Origin: Alkaliphilus hydrothermalis
Lineage (GTDB): Bacteria > Bacillota > Clostridia > Peptostreptococcales > Natronincolaceae
Direction: 5' to 3'
DNA length: 64,000 nt
Assembly (NCBI RefSeq): GCF_016908555.1
Contig: NZ_JAFBEE010000004.1
Coordinates: forward strand, 1 to 64,000
Positions 43,825 through 53,572 of the stretch are shown piece by piece. The translations under genes were made by a program, and so were the position numbers. The notes below the pieces were generated by a model. That model saw only the letters and a list, made by a program, of their open reading frames with translations, was not told where the DNA came from and searched no databases. Positions within the stretch are counted from its first letter, which is position 1; the number at the start of each line of letters is the position of its first letter.

Positions 43825-45150
43825 TTAATATTCCACCATTGTCTTTGTAGACCATCCTAATACTCGGTCTCCACAGAACATTGCGTTGTTTTCCATAATG
43901 ATTGACCCATCTTCTCTTACTGATGGTCCAAGTATCGGGTCATTATCCCATCCGCCTGATAATCCGTCTCTTGCTAAGGCTTGTAATTCTCCGATTACTG
44001 TTTCCATCGGTGGAAGCTCAATTAATTCTGATACATTTCCGCAGGAAACGATTGCATTTGCTAATTCATCTAGGGCTACTAATGGCTGAGACCCTCCGTC
44101 TCTTCCTGTACACTCATTTGTTATTCCAACTGTCTTTACCCCTGCTTTTTCTAGTTCTACAACACAAGCGATAAAGTCTGCATCTGGATTTCCATAGCCT
44201 TCTTCTGCTACAATAGCCCCATCTGCTCCTAAGCTCTTAGCAATTTGTGCTACAAATAAGGCAGATCGCTGTTTTTGCTCTAATGCTACGTTTAAGTTTG
44301 ACAGGATTACTCCTAGGAAATTGATGGTTTTACCATGCTCTTGATATAGTCTCTTCATGGTTGGGTTGTTTTGCATATCATAGGTTGACCACTTTGATGA
44401 ACAAGGCATAAAACTTCCTGAAATGATGGCTCCATCCATTAGTTCATTTGGATGCATAAAGGTTGGTACCATATGGTTCGTATCCCATCCATATACTAGG
44501 TCGTTATATCCTGATTCCTCCATCTGAGATTGCAACTGCATTACGTATACAACACTTGGCAATGCTTGTACTTCTGCAGTACGCTTAGTTACTGGCTCTA
44601 ATTCAAATGTTTCTACTTCTTCTGGCTGTAGCTCTGCTACTACCTTTCCTAAATACTCTGCTAATCTCATACCTGCCCATCTTAAGGCACGGTTTTTCTT
44701 TTGTTGTTCTCTTTTTTCAAATTCCTCATCGGTATCCGCTACTAGGCATATGTTTTGTAACTGAGAGAAGTATGTATATTTAGCTCCTTCTCCACTCATG
44801 TCTATTAGACCATCTTGGAATCCACCCCAATGCTTTCCTACTACCAAAACACTACAACCCTTTAGGCAATGGGTTGTTCCATTTCCTGCCTGCATTAATT
44901 CATCGGTTACTCCTGGGAAAATGGTTCCTCCACCAATTCTGTGTCTAGGCTCAATTGCCTCCTTCACTGGTACAATTCTTGTTTTGTCTCCCGGTCTTGC
45001 AATTACAAGCTCTGCTTCAGTAATGTGCTCGTCTTCCCTTACTACTGCCAATGCTTCTTCCTTATTGATGGTTAGAACTCCATTTTCGTATTTTGTTTCT
45101 GTTCCGAATTGAATCTCTTTTACATGAAAATTTCCAAATTGTAGTTTCAT
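43825..45150 (-). CDS. grdI: Betaine reductase component B pyruvoyl-type subunit precursor GrdI
   Basis: A 441-residue proprotein of the GrdE/GrdG/GrdI family. In this family a Cys in the FMPCSSKWSTYD segment (Cys250 here) is the site of self-cleavage, giving two subunits, one with a new N-terminal carbonyl group that binds the substrate amine. The N-terminal HRIGGGTIFPGVTDELMQAG and GFQDGLIDMSG are conserved. It pairs with GrdH. Its promoter region is shared with the divergent TetR gene, so regulation by that protein is likely. Confidence 0.93.
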   Translation of the reverse strand: MKLQFGNFHVKEIQFGTETKYENGVLTINKEEALAVVREDEHITEAELVIARPGDKTRIVPVKEAIEPRHRIGGGTIFPGVTDELMQAGNGTTHCLKGCSVLVVGKHWGGFQDGLIDMSGEGAKYTYFSQLQNICLVADTDEEFEKREQQKKNRALRWAGMRLAEYLGKVVAELQPEEVETFELEPVTKRTAEVQALPSVVYVMQLQSQMEESGYNDLVYGWDTNHMVPTFMHPNELMDGAIISGSFMPCSSKWSTYDMQNNPTMKRLYQEHGKTINFLGVILSNLNVALEQKQRSALFVAQIAKSLGADGAIVAEEGYGNPDADFIACVVELEKAGVKTVGITNECTGRDGGSQPLVALDELANAIVSCGNVSELIELPPMETVIGELQALARDGLSGGWDNDPILGPSVREDGSIIMENNAMFCGDRVLGWSTKTMVEY

Positions 45151-45300
45151 ATTTACATTTACACTCCCTTCTATAAAATAAATTACTGTTGTATTTATTA
45201 CATCTAATGATGATATTATTATATCTCAAAATATTCAAAAAGTAAATCCGATTATTTTATTAACTTGATTATTTGTGCATATCCTGATAAATTATATTTT

Positions 45301-45329
45301 TTGCATCTGTATATCCATTGTGGTATAAT
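45301..45329 (+). promoter_or_regulatory. Promoter of the TetR gene
   Basis: TTGCAT and TATAAT are separated by exactly 17 bases, about 65 bases before the ATG. Confidence 0.7.
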
Positions 45330-45395
45330 AATTGTTAGGTTTTAAATATATGATACTTGCAAAATCAAGAATCTAATAAGATAGGTGACTTATAA

Positions 45396-46049
45396 ATGAA
45401 TAAAAAAGAGATTCAAAAACGAAGAATGATGAGTTATTTCATTGAGGCAACTAATCAAATTATAGAGGAAGAAGGAATGGCTGCCGTTACAGTTAGGAAA
45501 GTTGCTGATATAGCAGGATATAATAGCGCTACCCTTTATAATTACTTTACAGACCTAGAGCATTTAGCCTTCTATGCCTCAATTAAGTACTTAAAGGATT
45601 ATGTGTTAGATCTACCAAACTATATCAAAGGAGCCACCAATCCCCTTGAGCGATTCTTGGAGATTTGGAGATGCTTTTGCTATTATTCTTTTAGTAATCC
45701 GCGAATATATCAGAGTATCTTCTTTAATAAGCATACCGATTCCCTTGAGGAGGCCCTACAGGAATACTACTCTATTTTTCCTGAAGAATTAGGAGAACAG
45801 ACGGAGGATATTCTTCCTATGTTCCTAAAACGTAATATTTATGACAGAAATATCGCTGCCCTCAACTCCTGCGTTAAGATAGGGATCATCAAAGAAGAAG
45901 ATGTTAAAGATATTAGTGAAATGACTTTGCTAATTTATCAAGGAATGTTTAATAGAGTACTAAATTCCCAGATTGAATACTCTATTGAAGAAGCAATTGA
46001 AAAAACAGTTAAATACATTCATAGGACCATCATGGGCTATAGTGATTAG
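45396..46049 (+). CDS. TetR/AcrR family regulator next to betaine reductase genes
   Basis: A 217-residue TetR-type regulator. The N-terminal helix-turn-helix domain reads IIEEEGMAAVTVRKVADIAG followed by YNSATLYNYFTDLEHLAFYA, a classic TetR signature at residues about 18-58. The C-terminal ligand domain is unassigned. AGGTGA precedes the ATG. The gene is divergent from grdI and convergent with grdD, so it is likely to control betaine (and possibly glycine) reductase genes. The inducer is unknown. Confidence 0.88.
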   Translation: MNKKEIQKRRMMSYFIEATNQIIEEEGMAAVTVRKVADIAGYNSATLYNYFTDLEHLAFYASIKYLKDYVLDLPNYIKGATNPLERFLEIWRCFCYYSFSNPRIYQSIFFNKHTDSLEEALQEYYSIFPEELGEQTEDILPMFLKRNIYDRNIAALNSCVKIGIIKEEDVKDISEMTLLIYQGMFNRVLNSQIEYSIEEAIEKTVKYIHRTIMGYSD

Positions 46050-46054
46050 CTCAA

Positions 46055-46093
46055 TAAAAAATCCCCTAACTTCACAGTTAAGGGATTTTTTAT
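46055..46093. terminator. Bidirectional terminator between the TetR gene and grdD
   Basis: The stem AAAAAATCCCCTAACT / AGTTAAGGGATTTTTT is flanked by A and T runs and serves both convergent genes. Confidence 0.9.
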
Positions 46094-46111
46094 TGATTTA
46101 AATTTTCAGGC

Positions 46112-47299
46112 CTAGCAAGGACTTGCTTCTTTAGCTATGAAACCAGCTTCAGCTAAAACAGACATTGCATCATTTATCTTTGCTTCATTAACCATCACGA
46201 TTGGACCTGTACAACCCATTCCACTCTCTGCATAGATTCCTTTTTTCCAAAGGGCTTTTACTGCATCTTCTAAATCCATGATGTCGATTCCAGAAATAGA
46301 ACCAGTTACTACCTCTGATGGAGGAGCTGTAACTTCTTCATCATCGGCAGAAGCCTTCTTAGTATCTTTTGTAAGGGACTTTAAAATTTCATCTAGCTTA
46401 GCCTTCTTAGCAGCTGCAAATTCTCTCTTAGCAACCTCTTTAAGATTTCCTCTTACAAGTGCAGCAGCGTATTGAATCGCTCCAGCTACTACTGGTGTTC
46501 CAGAAGCTCTTGAAAGGATCATAATTGTTCTGTCGAATCCTTCACCGATTCCTGGTCCGTACCCGTATCCTGATGCTTCATAGTCTCCACCTGTTGTGAA
46601 GGCAGAGAACATCTTCATAAGGATGTTTCCTGTTAATGTATCTTGGATCATAACGTCTGGTGTTCCAGCTAAAAGGTCATTCCCCCTCATAACTGCTCCA
46701 CCGTCAGAACGGCCACTCTCTGTGAAATTAACTGTATATCCGTTAGCATTTAATTCCTTAAGAGCTCTTTCTACTTGTCTTGCTCCATCAACATTTAGGA
46801 TTCCTACTGTTGGATTTTCAATACCTGTAGCTTTAGCAGCTATAATTCCGTATAGAGCATTTTTTACCATAGCCTCTGTACGGTGGGGAGAAGAAGTTCC
46901 TGTTGTTGTTGCAATGAACATTTCTTTTCCTTTTCCAGGTGTAATTACTTTTCCAACTGTTGATACTCCGATTGGGAAGTTGTAGTGCATAGTAACGCAA
47001 GCATCTATTGTTCCGTTGTCCAATAGTTCTTCCATTTTCTTGTGCATTTCATCTTCAGAGTTTACTTCTACTACCTGTAGCTTTGTATCTACCTTTGGTC
47101 CGATCAGAATTACTTCAAAGCCTCCACCACGGCTAGAAGCCAGTTCTCCACCCTTTACTAGGTTTTCTACTCCCTTTTCACTACCAAGAGTCGTTAAACC
47201 AATTCGAACAGGTTTAGAGAATTGACCAGTTTCCATAGCATCAGCAATATCATTAAATACTTTACCGATCATTTCTTTTAATACTTTATTTTCAGCCAT
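46112..47299 (-). CDS. grdD: Glycine reductase component C subunit alpha GrdD
   Basis: A 395-residue protein, the smaller subunit of component C. Component C takes the ketene-like acetyl group from GrdA and releases acetyl phosphate. It resembles phosphate acyltransferases of the PlsX fold: KPVRIGLTTLGSEKGVENLV, IGPKVDTKLQVVEV and GVSTVGKVITPGKGKEMFIA lie in the first half. A GMGCTGPIVMVNEAKI block and a final ASPC containing the functional Cys end the protein. Last gene of the glycine reductase operon, 11 bases from grdC. Confidence 0.95.
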   Translation of the reverse strand: MAENKVLKEMIGKVFNDIADAMETGQFSKPVRIGLTTLGSEKGVENLVKGGELASSRGGGFEVILIGPKVDTKLQVVEVNSEDEMHKKMEELLDNGTIDACVTMHYNFPIGVSTVGKVITPGKGKEMFIATTTGTSSPHRTEAMVKNALYGIIAAKATGIENPTVGILNVDGARQVERALKELNANGYTVNFTESGRSDGGAVMRGNDLLAGTPDVMIQDTLTGNILMKMFSAFTTGGDYEASGYGYGPGIGEGFDRTIMILSRASGTPVVAGAIQYAAALVRGNLKEVAKREFAAAKKAKLDEILKSLTKDTKKASADDEEVTAPPSEVVTGSISGIDIMDLEDAVKALWKKGIYAESGMGCTGPIVMVNEAKINDAMSVLAEAGFIAKEASPC

Positions 47300-47310
47300 T
47301 TAGTTCACCC

Positions 47311-48849
47311 CTATTGTAATAAGTGTGACGCAAAGTTTCTCATTGCTTCTGCGATCATCGTTTTTACTTCTGCTTCTGATACTCCTGTAGCTTTATCTCC
47401 TGTTTGACCATCATTCTTTTCCATAACGATAGAGATACCATCAAATTGGTTTGTCATTCTTCCTAAGAATAATGATCCTTTACCAACGATCATTGCTCTT
47501 TGGATTTCATTATTTAAGAAAGCATCTACAGCGTGACCTAAGTATGGAACCCCAGATGGGATATGTCCTTGAGTTGGAGCCCAACCTGGCATACCATGGT
47601 CATCACCGAAAGAAGCTACTTGTGTTCTTTCTAACTCACCACGTTTAACTGCAAGAGCAGCTATCATCTTGTAGTTAGCCTCTGGAACGTCTCCTGCTCC
47701 TGCTGGCTTAGTGATGTCTGGGTTTTGCATTTCTACTGAGTATTTATTTACATCAGTAATCTTTAAACCACCTTTATCTAATGGCTCAGTGATTAATGCA
47801 GTGATAACTGCCTGTGGAGAAGAACCAGTTCCAACCTTGTGTCTTCCAACTAGGTCAGTTCTTAACACTGGATGTACTCCGTCATTTTTGCTTACTAAAA
47901 CCGCAAATCCACCAAGTACGTCTTCTAATACTGGCATTTCCTTCTTAACGTGGTCTTTACCGTTCATACCAAGCTTTGCAGTAGCTCCACCAGCAACGAT
48001 TACTACGTTTTCAAATACACCAGATTGTACTAAAGCAGCTGCTTCGATTAAAGCATGAGTTGGGGCAGCACAGAATCCTCTTGTATCTGAACCTGTAGCA
48101 TTAACAGCTCCAACCATCTCAGCGATAGCCTTCGCAAAGTTACCGCCACCTCTTTGGTTGATATCTCCGCAAGCCTCTTCTGAACACTCAATTACATATT
48201 CGATTGTTGTAGGATCAATGTTGTTCTTTGCAAGTAAGTTTTGGAAAGCAAGAGCTCCTGATGCCTTAACAACTAAGTTTTCAAAGATGATATGAGCATT
48301 TAAGTTAGGATCTATGTCATGGGCTCTCTTAACACAACCGATTAATTGCTCGTTGTGGTACAGTGCTTCAGCATGTTCTTCCTTAATGAACTTCTCGATT
48401 TCTGCCATATCGTCTCCATCCTTAAGCTTAGCAACCATAGCATCAGTCATTAAAGGATGAGCTTCCATTTTAGGCTTAACCATTGCAGTAAATTCTGCAC
48501 TTAACTTAACTAAGTCAAAAACGTCTGAAATCTTTAACAGGGCAATGAATTCATCTTGAGGCATGATTTCTCCCTGCTTACCATTTCTTGTTGCCCCTTC
48601 AACCTTTTGTTGGAACCAAGGCATTGGATAATTCTTTAATTCCTCAGGCTTAATTGTACCAATGTAAGTCTGGTTTGGTGGGTAACTTACTACCTCTTCA
48701 AATGTACGGTAATAGTTAGTTAATTTCTTTAGGTACTCAGAATCTGGATTTACCAATCTTTCTGTTGTTTGAGTTGTACCATTGTGAGTAATCATATCTG
48801 GTGTATGGACTAATATGTATCCTGCACCTTTTACTACTGCATATGCCAT
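47311..48849 (-). CDS. grdC: Glycine reductase component C subunit beta GrdC
   Basis: A 512-residue protein, the larger subunit of component C, with a thiolase/KAS III-like fold. The region IEYVIECSEEACGDINQRGG followed by NFAKAIAEMVGAVNATGSDT and FCAAPTHALIEAAALVQSGV resembles FabH active-site surroundings. The ATG after GGAGGTGAATCTC was chosen; the open frame begins five codons earlier. With GrdD it produces acetyl phosphate, which acetate kinase turns into ATP. A hairpin lies between grdB and this gene. Confidence 0.95.
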   Translation of the reverse strand: MAYAVVKGAGYILVHTPDMITHNGTTQTTERLVNPDSEYLKKLTNYYRTFEEVVSYPPNQTYIGTIKPEELKNYPMPWFQQKVEGATRNGKQGEIMPQDEFIALLKISDVFDLVKLSAEFTAMVKPKMEAHPLMTDAMVAKLKDGDDMAEIEKFIKEEHAEALYHNEQLIGCVKRAHDIDPNLNAHIIFENLVVKASGALAFQNLLAKNNIDPTTIEYVIECSEEACGDINQRGGGNFAKAIAEMVGAVNATGSDTRGFCAAPTHALIEAAALVQSGVFENVVIVAGGATAKLGMNGKDHVKKEMPVLEDVLGGFAVLVSKNDGVHPVLRTDLVGRHKVGTGSSPQAVITALITEPLDKGGLKITDVNKYSVEMQNPDITKPAGAGDVPEANYKMIAALAVKRGELERTQVASFGDDHGMPGWAPTQGHIPSGVPYLGHAVDAFLNNEIQRAMIVGKGSLFLGRMTNQFDGISIVMEKNDGQTGDKATGVSEAEVKTMIAEAMRNFASHLLQ

Positions 48850-48903
48850 GAGATTCACCTCCAAATAATTTAAACACGTTTAGCTTTATTTATATAAAAG
48901 AAA

Positions 48904-48924
48904 CCGGTTGCTACTAACAACCGG
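48904..48924 (-). promoter_or_regulatory. Hairpin between grdB and grdC
   Basis: A 7-bp stem CCGGTTG / CAACCGG with a 7-base loop is followed by TTTCTTTTAT on the minus strand. It could be a weak terminator, an mRNA 3'-end stabiliser or a processing site that adjusts the amounts of components A/B relative to C. Confidence 0.6.
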
Positions 48925-48934
48925 CCTATTATAT

Positions 48935-50242
48935 TTATTCAAATACAGTTTGTCCGTCTACTTCAGTTGTTAAAGCCTCTAAAGACTTCATAACAATTTT
49001 TCTTCTTAAGTTCTTTTCTTCTGCTGCATCTAATCCTGGGTTTCCTAATGGATGTGGGATTGCAATAGCAGGAACGATTCTGTTTGCTCCTACTGTTAAA
49101 GAGATTGGTACTACAGTACAAATGTGTACTACAGGGATACCAGCTCTTTCAACTTCTTTAACCATCGTTGCACCGCAACGAGTACAAGTACCTCAGGTAG
49201 AAGTTAAGATAACTGCATCTACACCATCAGCTATTAATTTCTTAGCAAACTCAGCAGCAAAAGCCTTAGAGTTAGCAACAGACGTACCGTTTCCTACAGT
49301 TGTGTAGAAATACTTGTAAAGCTCACCGATAGCGCCTTCTTTTTCTAAGTCTCTTAATACGTCAACAGGTAATACTCTATCTGGATCAATGTTAGCATAA
49401 ACAGGGTCATATCCACCGTGGGCAGTTTCATGATCTGCTTCTGTTAAATCGCTGAAGTTAGAAATATCATACTCTCCGTATTTAGAAGCACTTGAAGACT
49501 CAATTCTATCTGGGTTGTTCTTTGGTACGATACCACCAGAAGTAACTAGGGCAATTTTAGCCTTTGTAATATCCTTAACTGCTGGCATTGGCTCTACTCT
49601 GTCGAAGTCTGGCATAGGATACTCTGTAACGAATTCCTCACCCTTTAGCTTCTTAAGAAGCATGTCCACGGCTCTCTTAGAACCTCTATCTTGAGCAAAA
49701 TAATTCTTTCTGATTCCTCTAGAAATGTAATTGTCTTCTGCTGGCGAACCTACTTCTTCACCCTTTAATAACTTAAGAGCTAGCTTAGCCATAGCTGGCA
49801 CAGCCTTTCTCATAGCTGCAGCAGAATCACCAGTTTCAATGATGTAGATACTCTTCTTGAACATATCTGCACCTGGGTTTTCAATATACATACCAGACAT
49901 TACAGGAATTTGTAACTGGTCTTGAACCGCCTTAGCGATTGTACCACTTGCTACTCCATAACGGCCTGCGTTAAATGCTGGACCTGCTATAAACAAATCA
50001 GGATTATATCCCTTCACCATTTCAATGATGGCTGCTTGTGCTTCTTCAACGTTTTCATTGAAGTAAGAGTCACCACAGATGACAGTTGCCACGATTTCTG
50101 CTTCTTCAGCAATTGCAGCATTTAATGCCATACCTGGACCTACAACGCCTTCTCTAATTTCAGGCTTGATGTCCGCCTTTTCTTCTCCACCGATACCAGC
50201 GAAGAATTGGTTGATATAATGAACTACTCTCTTTTTGCTCAT
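48935..50242 (-). CDS. grdB: Glycine reductase component B selenoprotein subunit GrdB
   Basis: A 435-residue selenoprotein. An in-frame TGA at 49193-49195 (residue 350) lies in TSTUGTCTRCGAT, the U-x-x-C-x-x-C motif of GrdB. RVVHYINQFFAGIGGEEKAD begins the protein, and FIAGPAFNAGRYGVASG is conserved. With the processed GrdE it forms the glycine-binding component B. Glycine bound as a Schiff base is attacked by the selenolate and the carboxymethyl group passes to GrdA. It is close in sequence to GrdH. Downstream of grdA in the operon. Confidence 0.97.
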
Positions 50243-50289
50243 AGTTTCCCCCCTCTCTAAATTTTAACGGGAATGTTATTTTATAGGAA

Positions 50290-50760
50290 TTAGTATTTTG
50301 AGAATTGGCTTCTGATGTCGTTCATTTCAGCTGAAATAGCATCTACATCAAGAACCATTTCCATCATACCGATTTGATCGTCGAATACAGTTGCATCAAC
50401 GTTTTCTTTGAATTCAGCCTCTACAGCGTGTAATACTTTAAGTCCTAACTGGACTCCTGCTAAAGGACCTGCGAAAGTAGGGTCTCCTGCTGTTACAGTT
50501 TCTGCTGCTAATCCAGCAGATTCAGCTTCAGCTGCACCAAGAAGTACGATAACATTTTCAGCACCGAATTTCTCAGTAAAATCCTTAACTCTCTTTTGGT
50601 TTTCTAGGTCCATAGCGCCTGCAGCGGTTCAGACAAAACATTCTGTAGCAGAGAATAATACTTCTGCGCCAGTTGCCTTTAAACATTCTTCGATAGCTGG
50701 ACCTGGGATTCCATCTCTATCGCCAATGATGATAACTTTCTTTCCATCAAATAAAGACAT
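50290..50760 (-). CDS. grdA: Glycine reductase selenoprotein A GrdA
   Basis: A 156-residue selenoprotein. Translation starts at ATG 50760 (MSLFDGKKVIIIGDRDGIPG) and passes an in-frame TGA at 50629-50631 (residue 44) in CFVUTAAG. The rest (MDLENQKRVKDFTEKFGAEN) matches GrdA throughout. It carries the carboxymethyl-selenoether intermediate and forms a Se-S bond reduced by thioredoxin. The first 130 bases and the UGA region are nearly the same as in the second copy at 39533. Located between grdE and grdB. Confidence 0.98.
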
Positions 50761-50821
50761 TCTAACCATCCTTCCTGAATTTTTATTTTTACCATTTTAA
50801 TGGGTTTAATTTAGGTAACTA

Positions 50822-52117
50822 TTAGTAACCTTTAGCAGATAACTTAACGAAACCTGTTTCGTTTGTAGCACCTGTGATCGCTTGGATTTCAACTTCAATA
50901 CTACCGTCTGGTCTTAAAGAACCATCGAATCCTCCAGCAATTACATCTACGAATTTAGTTGTTCCAATTACTCTCTTCATTGGAGGTAATACGATTGTTT
51001 CGTTAGCGTTACCGTTTGTTACTACTGCATTAGCAGCAACATCAGCATCAGCTAAAGATTGCGAAGCACCATCTCTACCAGCATATTCGTCAGTTACGAT
51101 AACTGTCTTAACGCCTTGAGCTTCGATCTTCTTGCAGTTCATGATCAGGTCAGTATCTGGGTTACCGAAACCTTCTTGAGAAACGATTACACCATCTAAT
51201 CCTAAGTACTTACAAAGTTTTGCAGTCCAGTTAGATGATCTTTCTTTATCAGCAAGATATACGTTTTCGTTAGTGATGATTACACCAACAAAGTTGATTT
51301 CTTTACCGTGTTGCTCATAAAGCTCTTCGATGATACCGTTGTTCATATGAACATAAGATGGGTTCTTATCGCAAGCAGATACACAGTTTCCGCTGATGAT
51401 TGCTCCATCCATAATCTCAGTTGGGTATAATAATGTAGGTACAATTTTCTTAGCATCTACACCATATACATAAGTATCATGAAGCAGTCCTTGTGTTTGA
51501 AGCATGTATACATATCCAATCTTTGGAAGATTTGGGTACTTTTGAACTGATTCTAATAGAGGCTCAGTTTCATATACTTTAACTTCGTCTGGTTGAAGGT
51601 CTTTAGCAATCTTACCTAAGTAAGCAGCAGCTTTAAAACCAATCATTCTTACAGCAGCTTCGTGGTCATATTGCTTTAAACCATCGATAGGCTCTGCGAT
51701 TACTACAACGTTGTGTAGTTGAGAGAATGGAGTATACTCTGCACCAGGACCTGTCATGTCGATAATTCCCTCTTGGAAACCAACAATTTTACCAGCAGTA
51801 ACAACCGCTACATTCTTTAATGCATGAGTGCGACCTGTTCCAACTGTATCAACCTTGCTTAAAACCCCAGGGAAAATTCCTCCTGGACCTTCTACTTTAA
51901 CTCTTGGCTCGATAACATCCTTTACAGGTGTGATTCTAACCTCTTCACCTGGATGAGCCAATTCAACATCTATGCTTTTAATGTGCTCATCTCCACCAAT
52001 TTCTTGGATCATTTCCTCTTTATTGATGTATAAAACACCATTTTCAACTTTAGTTGTGTCAGCGAACTGTACATCGTTAATAAAGATTTTACCTAATTCT
52101 AATCGCACAAGCTTCAC
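50822..52117 (-). CDS. grdE: Glycine reductase component B precursor GrdE
   Basis: A 431-residue proprotein. In this family a Cys in the block ISGNCVSACDKNPSY (Cys245 here) is the self-cleavage site that yields the alpha and beta subunits of component B, one bearing the substrate-binding carbonyl group. Other family blocks are GPGGIFPGVLSKVDTVGTGR and GFQEGIIDMTGPGAEYTPFS. It pairs with GrdB. It follows trxA by 60 bases in the glycine-riboswitch-controlled operon. Confidence 0.96.
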   Translation of the reverse strand: MKLVRLELGKIFINDVQFADTTKVENGVLYINKEEMIQEIGGDEHIKSIDVELAHPGEEVRITPVKDVIEPRVKVEGPGGIFPGVLSKVDTVGTGRTHALKNVAVVTAGKIVGFQEGIIDMTGPGAEYTPFSQLHNVVVIAEPIDGLKQYDHEAAVRMIGFKAAAYLGKIAKDLQPDEVKVYETEPLLESVQKYPNLPKIGYVYMLQTQGLLHDTYVYGVDAKKIVPTLLYPTEIMDGAIISGNCVSACDKNPSYVHMNNGIIEELYEQHGKEINFVGVIITNENVYLADKERSSNWTAKLCKYLGLDGVIVSQEGFGNPDTDLIMNCKKIEAQGVKTVIVTDEYAGRDGASQSLADADVAANAVVTNGNANETIVLPPMKRVIGTTKFVDVIAGGFDGSLRPDGSIEVEIQAITGATNETGFVKLSAKGY

Positions 52118-52176
52118 CTCCCTTTATTTGTAACGGGCCTTTGCTAAGAAAGGCCCAAAATTAAAATACAGTAGTA

Positions 52177-52494
52177 CTATACGTACTTCTTAATCATCGC
52201 CTCAATGTTGGCTTTATTTGCATCTTCTTTAGTTACCTCATCAATTTTTGCACCATCTTTGTAGATGCAGATTGTTGGTAATCCTAATACTTTCTCTTTG
52301 ATGGCAAGTCTTCTTGCTTGAGTAGTATTAAGCTTTGTAAACTTAACTTGTTGGCCATATTGCTCTTCTAAAACTTCAATGTCTGGCATTAATGCTTTAC
52401 AAGGCTCACAACCATCACTCCAAAAGTCTACTAAAACATATCCTTCTGCTTGAAGCACTTCTGCTTCAAATGTATCCTTATCGATTGCTAACAT
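52177..52494 (-). CDS. trxA: Thioredoxin of the glycine reductase operon
   Basis: A 105-residue thioredoxin. The active site reads WSDGCEPCK (Cys29, Cys32): GCEPC instead of the usual WCGPC, which is known from thioredoxins of glycine-reducing clostridia. The preceding YVLVDFW strand and the cis-Pro segment LGLPTICIYKDG are present. It reduces GrdA after each turnover. A strong AAGGAGGTGA site precedes the ATG. Co-transcribed with trxB upstream and grdE downstream. Confidence 0.96.
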   Translation of the reverse strand: MLAIDKDTFEAEVLQAEGYVLVDFWSDGCEPCKALMPDIEVLEEQYGQQVKFTKLNTTQARRLAIKEKVLGLPTICIYKDGAKIDEVTKEDANKANIEAMIKKYV

Positions 52495-52533
52495 CCCTCT
52501 TCACCTCCTTAAAATAACCTTTTATAAAAAAGC

Positions 52534-53481
52534 TTATTCGTGGAATGTATGATCAATATATTTTTCAGCTTGAACAGCTGCAATTGCTCCGTCTGCCACA
52601 GCAGTAACTACTTGTCTTAAAGACTTAACTCTACAGTCCCCAGCCGCATATACGCCTGGAACGTTAGTCTTCATATTGTCATCTGTAATGAAGTAACCTG
52701 CTTTATCCATGTCTAAAAGACCTTTGAATAAATCAGTTTGTGGAAGGTAACCAACAAAACAGAAGATACCGAAAGTACCATCATCTTCATGGGCTTCGTA
52801 TTCAGTAATTTCACCAGTTACTAAGTTTTCGAAAGTAACAGCTTCTACTACACCGTCTCCCTTAATTTCTTTAATTGCCGTATTCCACATAAAATCAATC
52901 TTTGGATTTTTGAAAGCTTTCTCTTGAATTGATTTTGCTGCTCTTAATTCTTCTCTTCTATGTACAATCGTTACCTTACGGGCAAACTTAGTTAAGAACA
53001 TTGCTTCTTCAACTGCAGAGTCTCCTCCACCTACAACGAATACTTCAAAATCTGTAAAGAAGTCAGCGTCGCAAGTTGCACAGTAGGATACACCTTTACC
53101 AGTTAATTCTTTCTCACCTGGTACGCCCAATAATCTTGGACTTGCCCCTGGAGCAGCGATTACCGCTCTTGCATGGTAAGTATTCTTTTCACCTTGAATT
53201 ACTTTAATTGGTTCATCAAAATTTACAGAAACTACAGTGTCCTTTTCCATCTCTGCACCAAACTCTTTACACTGTTCTACCATTCTTGCAGTTAGAGAAG
53301 GTCCAGATGCATGCTCAATAGATCCTGGATAGTTGGCAACTTCTTCTGTAGTTGCAATTTGTCCACCTGTCTTACTTTTTTCTAAAATTAGAGTAGACAT
53401 TTTTGCTCTAGCTGCATATAATCCTGCTGATAAACCTGCTGGACCAGCACCAATGATGACAACGTCATAGATTTTTTCCAT
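52534..53481 (-). CDS. trxB: Thioredoxin reductase
   Basis: A 315-residue flavoprotein of the low-molecular-weight thioredoxin reductase type. The FAD site is VVIIGAGPAGLSAGLYAARA, the redox pair is SYCATCDADFF (CATC), and the NAD(P)H site is VFVVGGGDSAVEEAMFLTKF. The C-terminal PGVYAAGDCRVKSLRQVVTA binds FAD. It passes electrons to the adjacent TrxA and so to GrdA. In this family the NADPH-binding Arg residues HRREELRA are present. Confidence 0.97.
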   Translation of the reverse strand: MEKIYDVVIIGAGPAGLSAGLYAARAKMSTLILEKSKTGGQIATTEEVANYPGSIEHASGPSLTARMVEQCKEFGAEMEKDTVVSVNFDEPIKVIQGEKNTYHARAVIAAPGASPRLLGVPGEKELTGKGVSYCATCDADFFTDFEVFVVGGGDSAVEEAMFLTKFARKVTIVHRREELRAAKSIQEKAFKNPKIDFMWNTAIKEIKGDGVVEAVTFENLVTGEITEYEAHEDDGTFGIFCFVGYLPQTDLFKGLLDMDKAGYFITDDNMKTNVPGVYAAGDCRVKSLRQVVTAVADGAIAAVQAEKYIDHTFHE

Positions 53482-53572
53482 TTGCTATTCACTCCTTATT
53501 TAAAATAATTGTTTGTTATGTACTAAATCTATCAAAAGTCTAAGCAATAGACCATTTTGAAGAAAACCCTTT

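Noticed and set aside
43825..45150. Sarcosine reductase subunits (GrdG/GrdF) instead of betaine (GrdI/GrdH)
   Set aside because: The families are hard to separate by eye; the adjacent BCCT betaine transporter favours betaine, so sarcosine was kept only as an alternative.
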